From positions 1 to 64,000 of the forward strand of contig NZ_JABEQE010000008.1 in NCBI RefSeq assembly GCF_014174375.1: a DNA stretch of 64,000 nt, in the 5' to 3' direction. Of the stretch, positions 19,968 through 30,700 are shown piece by piece (the stretch's first letter is position 1; every line of letters starts with the position of its first letter). The position numbers were made by a program, and so were the translations under genes. Below the pieces are notes generated by a model. It was not told where the DNA came from. It made no database searches and saw only the letters and a program-made list of their open reading frames with translations. Source of the stretch: Gluconacetobacter asukensis (GTDB lineage: Bacteria; Pseudomonadota; Alphaproteobacteria; Acetobacterales; Acetobacteraceae).

Positions 19968-21121
19968 GAGAACAGACGGTATCAGCGATCTTGCCCGGCC
20001 GGCGCCCCGCCCGGACGCGCGATCATCAAGCCCCGTCCGACATCGCCGCGATGCGGACGGTCACGCTGCAATTCGACGACAATGCCCTGCTGGCACAGCT
20101 CGTCGGTGATCACGACCGTCACCTGCTTCATCTCGAACGTGGATTCGGCATTCGCCTGTCCTGCCGCGGCAACCGCGTCGCCCTCAACGGCAACCACGAC
20201 CGCGTGGAAATCGCCCAGGCGGCGCTGGCCAGCCTTTATCAGCGCCTGCAGGGCGGCGGTGGCGAACTGGACAGCGCCGATATCGATGCGGCGATCCGCA
20301 TGGCCGCCGCCCACCACACCATGCCCCGCCCGGCATCCGAAGGACGGACCAGGATGACCCACGCCGCTGCGCCCATCTCTGATACCCCGCGCGTGCCACT
20401 GGCGGAATTGCCCGCCATCCGCACCAAGCGCGGCGCCATTGCCCCCCGCTCGACCGGTCAGGCGAGCTATATGGAGATGCTGGCGCAGACCGAAATGGTC
20501 TTCGGCATCGGGCCGGCCGGCACCGGCAAGACCTATCTGGCGGTCGCCCAGGCCGTGGCGATGCTCCAGGCCGGCCAGGTCGACCGGATCGTGCTGTCGC
20601 GCCCGGCCGTCGAGGCGGGCGAGCGGCTGGGCTTCCTGCCCGGCGACCTGAAAGAGAAGATCGACCCGTATCTGCGCCCGCTCTACGACGCGCTGCACGA
20701 CATGATGCCCGGTGACCAGGTGGTCCGGCGCATGGGCACGGGCGAGATTGAGGTCGCCCCCCTGGCCTTCATGCGTGGCCGCACGCTGGCCCACAGCTTC
20801 GTCATCCTCGACGAGGCACAGAACACCACCGCCGCGCAGATGAAGATGTTCCTGACCCGCATGGGCAGCGGCACCCGCATGGTGGTGACGGGCGATCTGA
20901 GCCAGGTCGACCTGCCCAATGGCGTCACGTCAGGTCTGCGCGACGCGGTGGATACGCTGGAAGGATTGCCGGGAATCGGTATCATGCGCTTCGAATCCCA
21001 CGACGTGGTGCGACACCCGCTGGTCGCGCGCATCGTGGACGCCTATGATCAGCGAGCGGCGGCCGAACGGGACATGTCCCGCAGCAGGGCGCGCCGGGAG
21101 AACAATGGAACCGCGAAGTAG
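19964..21121 (+). CDS. ybeZ: PhoH-like ATPase YbeZ
   Basis: A 385-residue protein. The N-terminal part (about residues 30-110, [19 protein letters not shown] onward) resembles the KH-like region of PhoH proteins. The P-loop ATPase core has Walker [14 protein letters not shown] (about residue 183) and Walker [13 protein letters not shown] (about residue 279). PhoH/YbeZ acts with YbeY in RNA processing and ribosome quality control. A TTG start at 19964 overlaps the miaB TGA and has AGGAGAG at 19948-19954. The 3' end overlaps the ybeY start, so translation is coupled. Confidence 0.92.
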   Translation: MREQTVSAILPGRRPARTRDHQAPSDIAAMRTVTLQFDDNALLAQLVGDHDRHLLHLERGFGIRLSCRGNRVALNGNHDRVEIAQAALASLYQRLQGGGGELDSADIDAAIRMAAAHHTMPRPASEGRTRMTHAAAPISDTPRVPLAELPAIRTKRGAIAPRSTGQASYMEMLAQTEMVFGIGPAGTGKTYLAVAQAVAMLQAGQVDRIVLSRPAVEAGERLGFLPGDLKEKIDPYLRPLYDALHDMMPGDQVVRRMGTGEIEVAPLAFMRGRTLAHSFVILDEAQNTTAAQMKMFLTRMGSGTRMVVTGDLSQVDLPNGVTSGLRDAVDTLEGLPGIGIMRFESHDVVRHPLVARIVDAYDQRAAAERDMSRSRARRENNGTAK

Positions 21122-21689
21122 CAAACGCCCCGCCGAAACGGACGGGGACGTTATAAGACCGCCGGCGGCCGGAATGGCCGCCGGCCCTCACTCCACCATG
21201 ACGCAGGATGACCCGGAGTGCGACGTGATCGTCGCCGACGCGCGCTGGCACAGCGCCGTTCCGGGCCTCGCGGCCCTGGTGCGCCGCACCGCGCGCGCCG
21301 CCTGGGCTGGCGCGGAGCCCGCGCCGGTCACGATCGCGCTGGATAATGACCGCACGATCCGCCGGCTGAACGCGCGCCACCGCGACCGCAACAAACCCAC
21401 GAATGTCCTGACCTTCGATTATCCCGACGGCATACCGGGCGGCGATATCATGATCGCGCTGGAAACCGTCCGGCGCGAGGCCCAGGCGGCAGGGCGGCCG
21501 GTCCGGCATCATCTGATGCATCTGATCGTCCATGGTATCCTGCATCTGCGCGGCCATGACCATCACCAGGCCGGCGAGGCACGGCGGATGGAAATGGAGG
21601 AAGCCCGCATCCTGGGGCGCCTGTCCGTTCCCAATCCATGGAAGTTCCGCCCCGGCTCGCCGTCGGGACGCATGGAGGACGCACAGTGA
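21105..21689 (+). CDS. ybeY: Endoribonuclease YbeY
   Basis: A 194-residue protein. The zinc-binding signature is complete: HGILHLRGHDHHQAGEA, matching the H-x3-H-x5-H pattern. NKPTNVLTFDYPDG earlier in the protein is also typical. YbeY is a single-strand endoribonuclease for 16S rRNA 3' maturation and ribosome quality control. ATG at 21105 (GGGAG four bases upstream, overlapping the ybeZ end) gives a 30-residue extension relative to common homologues. ATG at 21198 would give a standard length but lacks a clear ribosome site. Confidence 0.92.
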   Translation: MEPRSSKRPAETDGDVIRPPAAGMAAGPHSTMTQDDPECDVIVADARWHSAVPGLAALVRRTARAAWAGAEPAPVTIALDNDRTIRRLNARHRDRNKPTNVLTFDYPDGIPGGDIMIALETVRREAQAAGRPVRHHLMHLIVHGILHLRGHDHHQAGEARRMEMEEARILGRLSVPNPWKFRPGSPSGRMEDAQ

Positions 21690-22627
21690 ACCGCCCCCTG
21701 CCCGAGTCCGCGCCGCCCGAGGGCGCGCCGGGACGGGTTGACGACGCCCATGCGCCGCGCCCGCGCGGCCGGGGCCTGCTCTCCCTGTTCGGCCGCCGGC
21801 GCGGCGAACAGGGGCTGCGCCATTCCATCGCCGCCCTGGTGCAGGAGGCCAATGAGGCCGAAGGCGACGGCACGGACACCAATTCGGAACTGGACCGGCA
21901 GGAACGCGCGCTGATCGCGAACGTCCTGCGGCTGCGCGGCATCACCGCCGACGACGTGATGATCCCGCGCGCCGATATCGTCGCCATGTCCGTGTCGCTG
22001 AGCCAGGAGGAAGCCCTGGCCCTGATGCGGCGCGAGAATCATTCGCGCATGCCGGTCTATCGCGAGCAGTTGGACGACATCGTGGGCATGATCCACGTGA
22101 AGGACCTGATCGCCTATGCCGGCACCAGCGAAGCCTTCAACGTCGAATCGCTGCTGCGCCAGCCCCTGATGGTGGCGCCGCAGATGCCGGTGCTGGACCT
22201 GCTGCTGCAGATGCGCCAGCGCCACCTGCATCTGGCGCTGGTCATCGACGAATATGGCGGCATCGACGGGCTGGTGACGATCGAGGATCTGGTGGAGACC
22301 ATCGTCGGCGACATTTCCGACGAGCATGACGAACCGACGGCGGTCCTGATCCAGGAACGGCCGGACGGCACGTTCGACGTCGACGCCCGCCTGCCGGTCG
22401 AGGAGTTCGAAGCCCGGCTGGGCACGCTGCTGACCGAGGCCGAGCGCGAGGCCGAGATCGAGACCGTAGGTGGCCTGGTCTTCCGCCTGGCGGGGCATGT
22501 GCCCGCGCGCGGCGAGGTCCTGACCCATGAAAGCGGCCTGGTCTTCCGCGTGCTGGACGCCGATGCCCTGCATATCCGCAAGGTGCGCGTCAGGCCGCCC
22601 CCGCCGGCACCCTCGCCCGCCGCCTGA
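21686..22627 (+). CDS. corC: CorC/HlyC family protein (CBS domains), cytosolic
   Basis: A 313-residue protein without obvious membrane segments. Tandem CBS domains occupy about residues 85-215 ([16 protein letters not shown] starts the first; [20 protein letters not shown] is in the second). A C-terminal CorC_HlyC domain follows, with [17 protein letters not shown]. It is linked to magnesium/cobalt efflux in enterobacteria; the exact role is not established here. The GTG start at 21686 overlaps the ybeY stop (GTGA), with GGAGGA at 21674-21679. The same four-gene order is widespread in proteobacteria, although lnt, often next, is replaced here by a transporter. Confidence 0.9.
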   Translation: MNRPLPESAPPEGAPGRVDDAHAPRPRGRGLLSLFGRRRGEQGLRHSIAALVQEANEAEGDGTDTNSELDRQERALIANVLRLRGITADDVMIPRADIVAMSVSLSQEEALALMRRENHSRMPVYREQLDDIVGMIHVKDLIAYAGTSEAFNVESLLRQPLMVAPQMPVLDLLLQMRQRHLHLALVIDEYGGIDGLVTIEDLVETIVGDISDEHDEPTAVLIQERPDGTFDVDARLPVEEFEARLGTLLTEAEREAEIETVGGLVFRLAGHVPARGEVLTHESGLVFRVLDADALHIRKVRVRPPPPAPSPAA

Positions 22628-22632
22628 CTGTC

Positions 22633-23565
22633 TTGTCCGTCCTGACCCGCCTCTTCCCGCTGTGGGCCATCCTGGTCTCGGCTGCCGCCATCGGCCGGCC
22701 GGGCGCCTTCATGGTCCTGACGCCGGCCATCACGCCGCTGCTGGCGCTGGTGATGTTCACCATGGGCGTGACGCTGACGGTGGGAGATTTCCGCCGCATC
22801 GCCCGCCGGCCGGCCCCGGTCGTGGCGGGCATCGCGCTGCATTACGCGATCATGCCGCTGGCGGCATGGCTGATCGGGCGGCTGCTGGGCATGCCGCCAG
22901 CGCTGCGGGTGGGCATGATCCTGGTCGGCAGCGTGTCCAGCGGCACGGCGTCGAACGTCATGATCTATCTGGCGCGGGGCGACGTGGCACTGTCGGTCAG
23001 CATCAGCACGCTTTCCACCCTGGTCGGTATCGTCGCTACGCCGCTGCTGACCCGGCTCTATGTAGCGGCGGACGTGCAGGTCGATGTGCTGGCCCTGCTG
23101 CGCAGCATCGTCATGCTGGTCGCGCTGCCGGTGGCCGCGGGACTGGCGGTCAACATGCTGGCGCCGCGCCTGGTGCGCCGGGTGGAACCTGTCCTGCCGC
23201 TGGTGGCCATGATCGCCATCATGACGATCATCGGCGCCATCGTCGCCTCGGTGCGGCCGTCGCTGGCGGCGGCGGGGCCGCTGGTCCTGCTGGGCGTGGT
23301 GCTGCATAACGGGATCGGCCTGCTGGGCGGCTATTGGGGCGGGCGGCTGCTGGGGCTGGAGGAAAGCGCCTGCCGGACGCTGGCGATCGAGGTCGGGATG
23401 CAGAATTCCGGCCTGGCCGCCACGCTGGGGCGGCTCTATTTCGGCCCGTTGGCAGCCTTGCCGGGGGCATTGTTCTCGATCTGGCACAATATCTCGGGCT
23501 CCGCCCTGTCGGCCTGGTGGTCGACCCGACCAGCGGCCGCCCCGGCATCCCCACCGTCTACATGA
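22633..23565 (+). CDS. Bile acid:sodium symporter (BASS/PanS-like) family transporter
   Basis: A 310-residue membrane protein with about nine or ten hydrophobic segments over its length. The [17 protein letters not shown] and [20 protein letters not shown] segments and the [14 protein letters not shown] stretch with conserved E, Q and N mark the sodium-binding core of the BASS family. Relatives move pantothenate, ketopantoate, bile acids or other organic anions; the substrate is unknown here. A TTG start is used, 5 bases after corC, so it is probably the last gene of the miaB operon. A perfect hairpin begins at its stop codon. Confidence 0.87.
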   Translation: MSVLTRLFPLWAILVSAAAIGRPGAFMVLTPAITPLLALVMFTMGVTLTVGDFRRIARRPAPVVAGIALHYAIMPLAAWLIGRLLGMPPALRVGMILVGSVSSGTASNVMIYLARGDVALSVSISTLSTLVGIVATPLLTRLYVAADVQVDVLALLRSIVMLVALPVAAGLAVNMLAPRLVRRVEPVLPLVAMIAIMTIIGAIVASVRPSLAAAGPLVLLGVVLHNGIGLLGGYWGGRLLGLEESACRTLAIEVGMQNSGLAATLGRLYFGPLAALPGALFSIWHNISGSALSAWWSTRPAAAPASPPST

Positions 23566-23587
23566 GGCCCGCTGCCAAGCGGGCCTC
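23564..23587 (+). terminator. Perfect hairpin overlapping the transporter stop codon
   Basis: GAGGCCCGCT (23564-23573) and AGCGGGCCTC (23578-23587) form a perfect 10-base-pair stem with a GCCA loop. There is no long T-run after it, so termination may be inefficient. It marks the end of the miaB operon. Confidence 0.6.
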
Positions 23588-24215
23588 GGCCGCATCCTTC
23601 AATTCTACAAAAGGAAAGCCCGGAGCGGCACCAGGCGATCGGCACATGCGCGCCGGCCCTGGTTATTTGGTCAGCCCGATGCCCGCTGGATGTCGATGAC
23701 TTGTTGGGGAAAACCTGTGCATCAGTTGCGCCCATGCCCGGTCGGTCAGCACGGTACCTCTCCCCTTCAGGGCTCCGTGGCAGGCCTCGTTGCTCATATC
23801 GCGCTTACAGGCGTACTCTCCGATGAGAGGTTACTTCTGATTGAATAAAAATTCGGGGGCCGATCAGGCAGGATCACATATCGCCAATAAATTACAACAC
23901 GTTACGTGGCATACTGCAGAACACGGCCGGGTATGAGCGGCAACTTGCGCTCTTGACCCTAAATATTCGGAAAATGCGAGGCCATGTTCATTCGGCTTAA
24001 TTGGGCCCGCGCAGGATATAGATCATGGTCTCTTCTTACCATCATCGCATCATCATCCCACGACAGAGCCTGACCTTTCCAACTTGGTCCATCATCTTGC
24101 TTTCAGGAACCACTTCATTTCAGCATGCTTATGCATTAACAATCATACCGGACTACCCCCATAAGGGCTGCTCATCCGCAAGCATTTGCTTCAGAGATTG
24201 GGATTAATATATTCA
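23588..24215. other. Gene-poor transition into the gmd-fcl patch
   Basis: About 630 bases with no convincing gene. Composition changes from GC-rich to clearly AT-richer from about 23830 onward. A 44-codon reverse-strand frame (23663-23797) contains LTDRAWAQLMHRF, reminiscent of the start of IS5-type transposases, but it is too short and divergent to call. The promoter of gmd presumably lies near the right end; none was identified with confidence. Confidence 0.5.
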
Positions 24216-25355
24216 ATGGTAAAGAAGAAAGCCCTTATAACCGGTGCTACAGGACAGGATGGTTCCTACTTAGCCGAATTCCTGCTCGAGAAAGGTTACG
24301 AGGTCCATGGCCTCAAGCGCCGTGCTTCTCTGTTCAATACGCAGCGCATCGATCACATCTATGTCGACCCTCACGTAAAGTCGGGCCGTTTCCATTTACA
24401 CTATGGTGACCTCACAGATACCTCGAACCTCACCCGTTTGCTGAATGAAATTGAACCGGACGAAGTGTATAATCTGGGTGCGCAGAGTCACGTTGCTGTC
24501 AGCTTCGAAGTACCCGAGTACACAGCGGATGTCGACGCCCTCGGTACCCTTCGCCTATTGGAAGCGATCCGTTTTCTCGGCCTGGAAAAGAAGACGCGCT
24601 TTTACCAAGCCTCGACTTCGGAACTTTATGGACTTGTCCAAGAGACCCCGCAACGCGAGACGACGCCATTCTATCCGCGTTCGCCTTATGCCGTAGCCAA
24701 ACTCTACGCCTATTGGATCACGGTTAACTACCGTGAGGCTTACGGCATGTATGCATGCAATGGGGTACTATTTAATCACGAGTCGCCGCGCCGCGGTGAG
24801 ACTTTCGTGACACGAAAGATTACGCGCGGCCTGGCCAATATCAGTCAGGGCCTTGAAGACTGTATTTACATGGGCAACATCGACGCACTGCGTGACTGGG
24901 GGCATGCAAAGGATTACGTGCGCATGCAGTGGATGATGCTGCAGCAGGAAGCGGCCGAGGATTTCGTGATCGCGACGGGCGTGCAATATTCGGTGCGCCA
25001 GTTCATCGAGTGGTCTGCTGCCGAACTGGGGCTGACCCTGGCTTTCGAGGGAAGCGGTGTCGATGAAGTCGGCGTGGTAGTTGCCATTGAGGGAGACAAA
25101 GCGCCTGCTTTGAAAGTTGGAGATATCATTATACGCATAGATCCACGTTATTTCCGGCCGGCCGAAGTCGAAACTCTGCTGGGCGATCCGACCAAGGCAA
25201 AGAACAAACTGGGTTGGGTGCCGGAAATCACTGCGCAGGAAATGTGTGCGGAAATGGTGACCGAGGACCTTAAGACAGCGAAACGCCATGCCCTGCTCAA
25301 GCAGCATGGTTTGGATGTCCCCATGGCATCTGAATCTCGAGAGGCCAATTCATGA
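24216..25355 (+). CDS. gmd: GDP-mannose 4,6-dehydratase
   Basis: A 379-residue extended short-chain dehydrogenase. The N-terminal NADP motif is [20 protein letters not shown], the catalytic Y-x3-K is [12 protein letters not shown], and [18 protein letters not shown] is diagnostic of Gmd. It converts GDP-mannose to GDP-4-keto-6-deoxymannose, the precursor of GDP-fucose or GDP-rhamnose. The ATG at 24216 gives the standard [10 protein letters not shown] start. It overlaps fcl by ATGA. Base composition is visibly lower in GC than in the flanking housekeeping genes, suggesting acquisition by transfer. The GDP-mannose source is not in the window. Confidence 0.95.
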   Translation: MVKKKALITGATGQDGSYLAEFLLEKGYEVHGLKRRASLFNTQRIDHIYVDPHVKSGRFHLHYGDLTDTSNLTRLLNEIEPDEVYNLGAQSHVAVSFEVPEYTADVDALGTLRLLEAIRFLGLEKKTRFYQASTSELYGLVQETPQRETTPFYPRSPYAVAKLYAYWITVNYREAYGMYACNGVLFNHESPRRGETFVTRKITRGLANISQGLEDCIYMGNIDALRDWGHAKDYVRMQWMMLQQEAAEDFVIATGVQYSVRQFIEWSAAELGLTLAFEGSGVDEVGVVVAIEGDKAPALKVGDIIIRIDPRYFRPAEVETLLGDPTKAKNKLGWVPEITAQEMCAEMVTEDLKTAKRHALLKQHGLDVPMASESREANS

Positions 25356-26308
25356 AGGTATTCGTTGCGGGCCACCGAGGTATGGTTGGTAGAGCAATTG
25401 CACGTCAACTCACCGCGCGAGGAGACGATGTCGTTACGCGATCACGTTCCGAACTGGATTTGCTCGACCAGCAGGCCGTGCATGCTTTCATGGCATCCGA
25501 ACGTCCGAACGCCGTCGTTCTGGCCGCAGCCAAGGTCGGCGGCATTTATGCCAACAATACCTATCCCGCACAATTCATTTATGAAAACTTGATGATACAA
25601 TGCAACGTTGTACACGCGGCTTACACAGCCGGCGTAGAGCGGCTGCTCTTTCTTGGTTCCTCATGCATTTACCCGCGGGAAGCCGCACAGCCTATGCGTG
25701 AGGACGCACTTTTGACGGGAACGCTGGAAGCAACCAACGAGCCTTATGCGATCGCCAAAATTTCTGGCATTAAATTGTGTGAGAGTTACAACCGCCAATA
25801 CGGCACGGACTATCGCAGCGTGATGCCAACCAATCTCTATGGTCCTCACGACAATTTCCACCCAAAAAATTCGCACGTTCTTCCCGCCCTGTTACGCCGT
25901 TTTCACGAGGCGACCCAGGAAGGACATGATGAAGTGATCATCTGGGGCACTGGGACCCCCCGCCGCGAATTTTTGCACGTCGACGATATGGCGGCAGGCT
26001 CCCTATTTGTATTGGATCTCGATAAAGATAAATACCTCTCTCATACCCAACCTATGCTGAGTCACATTAATATCGGGTACGGAGAGGATGTAACAATCGG
26101 CGAACTGGCACACCTGATTGCCAAGGTTACTGGCTTTAAAGGCAAGATTGGTTTTGACCCAGGCAAACGCGACGGGACTATGCGCAAGCTCATGGACGTT
26201 ACCCGCTTGGAATCTATGGGCTGGAAAGCTCATATCTCTCTTGAAGAGGGCGTCACTCAGACTTATCGCTGGTTTATGGAAAATCAGGCGGAACTCCGCG
26301 AGGCGTAA
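25352..26308 (+). CDS. fcl: GDP-L-fucose synthase
   Basis: A 318-residue short-chain dehydrogenase. [16 protein letters not shown] is the NADP-binding motif, [13 protein letters not shown] and [20 protein letters not shown] (catalytic Y-x3-K) match Fcl, and [19 protein letters not shown] is typical. It epimerises and reduces GDP-4-keto-6-deoxymannose to GDP-L-fucose. Its start overlaps the gmd stop by ATGA, so the pair is a translationally coupled operon. No glycosyltransferase lies next to it; the fucose acceptor must be made elsewhere, perhaps by the polysaccharide genes at the far end of the window. Confidence 0.95.
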   Translation: MKVFVAGHRGMVGRAIARQLTARGDDVVTRSRSELDLLDQQAVHAFMASERPNAVVLAAAKVGGIYANNTYPAQFIYENLMIQCNVVHAAYTAGVERLLFLGSSCIYPREAAQPMREDALLTGTLEATNEPYAIAKISGIKLCESYNRQYGTDYRSVMPTNLYGPHDNFHPKNSHVLPALLRRFHEATQEGHDEVIIWGTGTPRREFLHVDDMAAGSLFVLDLDKDKYLSHTQPMLSHINIGYGEDVTIGELAHLIAKVTGFKGKIGFDPGKRDGTMRKLMDVTRLESMGWKAHISLEEGVTQTYRWFMENQAELREA

Positions 26309-26639
26309 CAGGAGCTTGGCAGGAAGGTGTAGATTAACCTGCTGACATGAAATGAAATTTTTATCCGACAAGCTGCACGGTCTTGGTCTTGGATAGAGCA
26401 ATGAGGTCAGGATTGGAGGCTTGGGCAGGCTTAAATCCTGAGCCCCATTGCCTTGAACGCGACAGCGTGCTCTGCCGGGATCTGGCATCTGAGGGCCGAA
26501 TGCAGCTTGCGCTGACTCTACCCCGACGTGACGGATTATAATATTCCCTTCCGCCGCGACAACTGCGCCGGCGCCGCGTCCGGGCCAGATCGCATACGGC
26601 ACCGTCATTCGACCGCTATCGCGCGACAGCATGTTATCG
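26309..26639. other. Gene-poor DNA after fcl
   Basis: No gene is supported. A reverse-strand frame stays open here, but it runs through the fcl coding region antisense and has no recognisable motif. The stretch is probably degraded mobile DNA continuous with the IS3-type remnant to its right, but I recognise no specific element in it. Confidence 0.45.
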
Positions 26640-26903
26640 TGCAATCCACAGCAATCAGCCGACGGCTCCTGACTTTTCCCAGAAATTCACGCAACCGTCG
26701 GCGCCTCGTCAGAACCGTCTCCGCCAGTAACGTCTTGAGACGTGCATTTTCGTTTTCCTATGTCCTCAGATGCGTGGCCTCAGACGCCTCAGCCCCCCAT
26801 ATTGGCCTGAACGCTGACATCATGACGGTTGCACACGTCCTCCGCCTCCCTGCTCCTTCGGAATGCCAATGAGTTGCTCTTTGCTGACACGGGTGCGCTT
26901 CGT
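26640..26903 (-). pseudogene. Decayed IS3-family transposase orfA remnant
   Basis: Read on the reverse strand, TKRTRVSKEQLIGI (26903-26862) matches the usual OrfA start, which in intact elements reads like KRTRFTEEQIIGILKEH. In another frame ASEATHLRT, an in-frame TAG at 26758-26760 and ENENARLKTLLAETVL (26757-26710) match the leucine-zipper part of OrfA. At least one frameshift and one stop separate the pieces, and no orfB or terminal repeats were recognised. It is a dead fragment of the IS3-type helix-turn-helix protein and suggests that the gmd-fcl patch arrived with, or was later hit by, mobile DNA. Confidence 0.65.
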
Positions 26904-27139
26904 CAGTCTGTTCTCTCACTAGATCGGCTCTATTTCAAACCGAAGGAAATCCTCCATGACAGGTCACGGCGCATGCCCGATCGCGGATGCGGCGATCAGT
27001 CACCTCCAGACTGCTTTGCAGGCCGCAGCGCGTTAACCACCCTTCCCCATCGAGACCATCTTGACGCCTGCCCGCTTTGCGGGCTCTGTCCCCCTTTTGT
27101 CCGACTGTCCATATTCACTCTGCCGGAGACCGTTCGACC

Positions 27140-27760
27140 ATGCCCCTTACCCGCCGCACCCTGATCGGAACAGCGACTCCTGCCCTGCTGCTTGGGTCGG
27201 GTCTGTCCGTCCGCGCCGCGCGGGCTGCCGTCGACCCGCGCATGTCCATTCGCGCGGCTGGCAACCCGGCAGCCAAGGTCCATGTCGAGGAATGGTTCTC
27301 GCTGACCTGCACCCATTGCGCGCGATTCGCGTCCGAGGTCTTCCCCGAGGTCCGCAGCAAGCTGATCGACACGGGCAAGGTCTATTACATCTTCCGTGAC
27401 TTTCCGCTGGACCAGATCGCGCTGGCGGCGGCGATGATCGCCCGCACCCTGCCGCCGGAGCGCTACGAGCCCTTCGTGCTGTCGCTGCTGGCCAGCCAGG
27501 ATCGCTGGGCCTTCAACCGCGAGGTCAACCCGCAGGACGAATTGCAGAAGATGGCGGCACTGGCCGGCATGCCCGCCGATCTGTTCCAGCGCACGCTGGC
27601 CGACGACACGCTGCGCCAGGCCATCATGGACGAGGAAAACCGCGCCCAGGCCCAGTACAAGATCGAAGGCACGCCGACCTTCCGCTTCAACGACAAGGAG
27701 CAGGTGGGTCAGGAGATGAATTACGAGGACTTCGCCAAGAAGGTGGCCTCACTGAGCTGA
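27140..27760 (+). CDS. DsbA-family thiol:disulfide oxidoreductase / thioredoxin-like periplasmic protein
   Basis: A 206-residue protein. The N-terminus MPLTRRTLIGTATPALLLGS resembles a twin-arginine signal, so export by Tat is plausible. A DsbA-type thioredoxin fold follows: VEEWFSLTCTHCARFASEVF carries the active-site CTHC, and IEGTPTFRFN supplies the cis-proline loop. It probably forms or isomerises disulfides in periplasmic proteins. The frame is open upstream to 27077, but ATG at 27140 gives a proper signal peptide. Its stop is 16 bases before smc. Confidence 0.88.
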   Translation: MPLTRRTLIGTATPALLLGSGLSVRAARAAVDPRMSIRAAGNPAAKVHVEEWFSLTCTHCARFASEVFPEVRSKLIDTGKVYYIFRDFPLDQIALAAAMIARTLPPERYEPFVLSLLASQDRWAFNREVNPQDELQKMAALAGMPADLFQRTLADDTLRQAIMDEENRAQAQYKIEGTPTFRFNDKEQVGQEMNYEDFAKKVASLS

Positions 27761-27776
27761 TTCGGTCCCCGCTCCT

Positions 27777-30700
27777 ATGGCTGCCCGTTTTGTCCGTCTG
27801 CGTATCGGCGGATTCAAGAGCTTCGCCGACCCGGTTTCGGTCGATATCCTGCCTGGCCTGACCGGGATCGTCGGGCCAAACGGCTGCGGCAAGTCCAATG
27901 TGGTCGAGGCCCTGCGCTGGGCGATGGGCGAAAGCTCCGCCCGCTCCCTGCGCGGCGGCGAGATGGACGATCTGATCTTCGCGGGCACCACCGCCCGCTC
28001 GGCGCGCAACCTGGCCGAGGTGACGCTGACGCTGGAAGGCACGGAGGGCATCGCCGCCCCTCCGCTGCACGATCAGGACGAATTGCAGATCACAAGGCGC
28101 GCCGAGCGCGGCGCCGGCAGCGATTACCGCGTCAACGGCAAGCAGATCCGCGCCCGCGACGTGCAGACCCTGTTCGCCGACCTCGCCTCGGGCGCGCGCT
28201 CGTCGGCTATGGTCAGCCAGGGGCGTGTCTCGGCGCTGGTCAATGCCCGCCCCGAGGAACGGCGCAGCATCCTGGAGGAAGCCGCCGGCATCACCGGCCT
28301 ACATGCCAGGCGGCACGAGGCCGAGCTGAAGCTGCGGGCCACCGAGGCCAATCTGGCGCGCGCCGACGATCTGCGCATCCAGCTGGAAGGCCATCTGGGC
28401 AATCTGCGCGACCAGTCGCAGCAGGCCAGGCGCTATCGCGAGATTTCCACGGCTCTGCGCGAGTCCGAGACCACCCTCCTGGCCCTGCTGCACGCAAGGG
28501 CGCGACTGGCGGTGGAGCGGGCCGGCCAGACGGCGCGCCAGACAAGGCAGGCCCTGACCCAGGCCGAAGACGCGGCCGAGACCAGCGTGATCGCGGAATT
28601 CGAGGCCAATCGCGACCTGCCCGCGCTGCGCGCGCGCACTGATGAAAGCCGCACGCTGCTGGAACGCCAGAAGATCCTGGCCGAAGGCATGGCGCGCGAG
28701 GAACAGCGCGCGACCGAGGCTGCGCAGGCCGCGACCGAACGGCTGCGCCAGGCTGAAAGCGACCATCAGGCAGCCCTGGCCCGCGAGACCGACGCAGGCG
28801 AGAGCGTCGCCCGCCTGCAAGCCGAGCAGTCCGGCCTGTCCGCGCGCCTGTCCGCGCTGCCGGACGACATGGCCCAGGCCGCCCAGACCCAGACCGACGC
28901 CGCAGGAATGGTGCAGATCCGTGAGCAGGCGCTGGAACAGGCCAGCACCGAGGCCACGGCCGCGCAGGCCCGCGCCACCCAGGTCGCGGCCGCCCTGACG
29001 GATGCCCAGGCCCGGCACGCGCGCCTCGAGGCGCAGCATGCTGCCCTGGCCGCCGAACTGGAGGACCTGCGGGCCACCCTGCCCGCCTCCTCGGCGCTGG
29101 AGGCCCAGGCCGCCGAACTGGCGGCCGCGACCACGCGCCTTGCGGAGTCCCGTGCCGCGCTGGAACAGGCGGCGCAGGAACAGTCCGACGCCACGCTGGC
29201 GGCTGGCTTGGCGCGCGGTCAGGCGGACGAGGCAAGGCGGCGCCATGACGAAGCACGGCGGGCCCTGGCGCAGGCCACCGAGCGTGCCGCCGGGTTGCGC
29301 GGCGAACAGCAGGGCTTGCAGCGCCGGCATGACGAGGCGCACGCGCAACTTGTCGCCGCCGAACGCCGCGACGCGCTGCGTGCCGGCCTGGCCGACGCAC
29401 AATCCACCCTCGATGCCGCCCGCGCCGCGCTGGAACAGGCGGAACTGGACCGTCAGGCCGCCTCTGCCGCACGAATCGATGCCTATGCGCGCCTGCAGGA
29501 AGGCACGAATCGGCGCACCACCACCAATGCCGCCCTGCAATCGGCGGACACGGCCCACCAGCGCGCCGTCGCACGGCTGCGTGCCCTGGCCGAGGATCTG
29601 GCCCGTGCCCAGGCCGCCGCCATCGCCCCGGAACGGCTGACCGCCGCCCGCACGGCACGCGAGGACGCCGAACGCCAGCTGGCCGATGCCGGTAACGCAT
29701 TGGAGGGCGCGGAAGCCGCCCTGGCCACCGCCGCCACCGACCGCGACGCCGCGACACAGCGGCTGAGTGACCTCAAGGCCGATCTCTCCCGCCTGGCCGC
29801 ACAGGCCGAGGGCCTGACCCAGGCGCTGAAGACCGGACAGGAGGAGACAGATTTCCGCCCGGTCGTCGACGACATCACGGTGCCCGACGGGCTGGAGGCC
29901 GCCCTGGCTGCCGCCCTGACCGACGGGCTGGATGCGTCCGTCGCGCAGGACGCGCCGCGCCTGTGGCATGCCCTGCCATCCCTCGACGCGGCCCCGCTGC
30001 CTGGCACGGGCACCGTCGCCCTGGCCACGCTGGTCAGCGCCCCGCCCGCCCTGGCCCGTGCCCTGGCGGCGATCGGCCTGCTGGATGACGGTGCCGATGG
30101 CGCGGCCTTGCAGGCGACGCTGCTGCCTGGCCAGAGCCTGGTGGGGCGAGATGGCGCCCTGTGGCGCTGGGATGGGTATCGCGTGGCGGCCGGCCAGCCC
30201 AGCCGGGCGGCGCTGCTGTTACAGCAGCGCAACCACCTGCGCGAGACCGAGGCCGCGCGCCAGACCCGTCTGGCCGACCTGCCGATCGCCGAATCCACCC
30301 TGGCGGCCGCCGAGCAGGCACGGGCCATGGCGGCTGAATCCGTCGGAACCGCACGCGCCGCCCGCGCGGCGATCGAGGCCACGCTGCGTCAGGCCCGCAC
30401 CGACGAAGCCGAAATCAGCCGGCTGGACGCCACTGCCCGCGCGCGGCTGGAGACTGTCCAGCCCCAGCATGATCAGGCAATGCAGACGCTGGCGGAAGCC
30501 GAAGCCGCGCTGAGCGCAGCCCGGCAGGCGGCAGCGGACCTGCCGGACGCCACTCAGCTGGCCCAGCGCCACGAGGCCGCCCGCCAGCAGGAACAGGCGG
30601 CGCAGACGGCCGAAACCACAGCCCGGGAGGCCCGCAAGCGCGCCGAAACCGCGCTGGAAGCCGCAAGGCGCGAGGATGAGGCCACCGCCGCCCGCCATGG

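Noticed and set aside
23663-23797. 44-codon reverse frame with LTDRAWAQLMHRF, similar in feel to an IS5-type transposase start
   Set aside because: Too short, no terminal repeats and no further transposase motifs nearby; it may be chance.
26003-26644. 213-codon reverse frame across the end of fcl
   Set aside because: Mostly antisense to a clear GDP-fucose synthase gene and without any motif.
26970-27139. Possible small gene or tRNA upstream of the dsbA-like gene
   Set aside because: No cloverleaf or conserved T-loop sequence, and no frame with a ribosome site.
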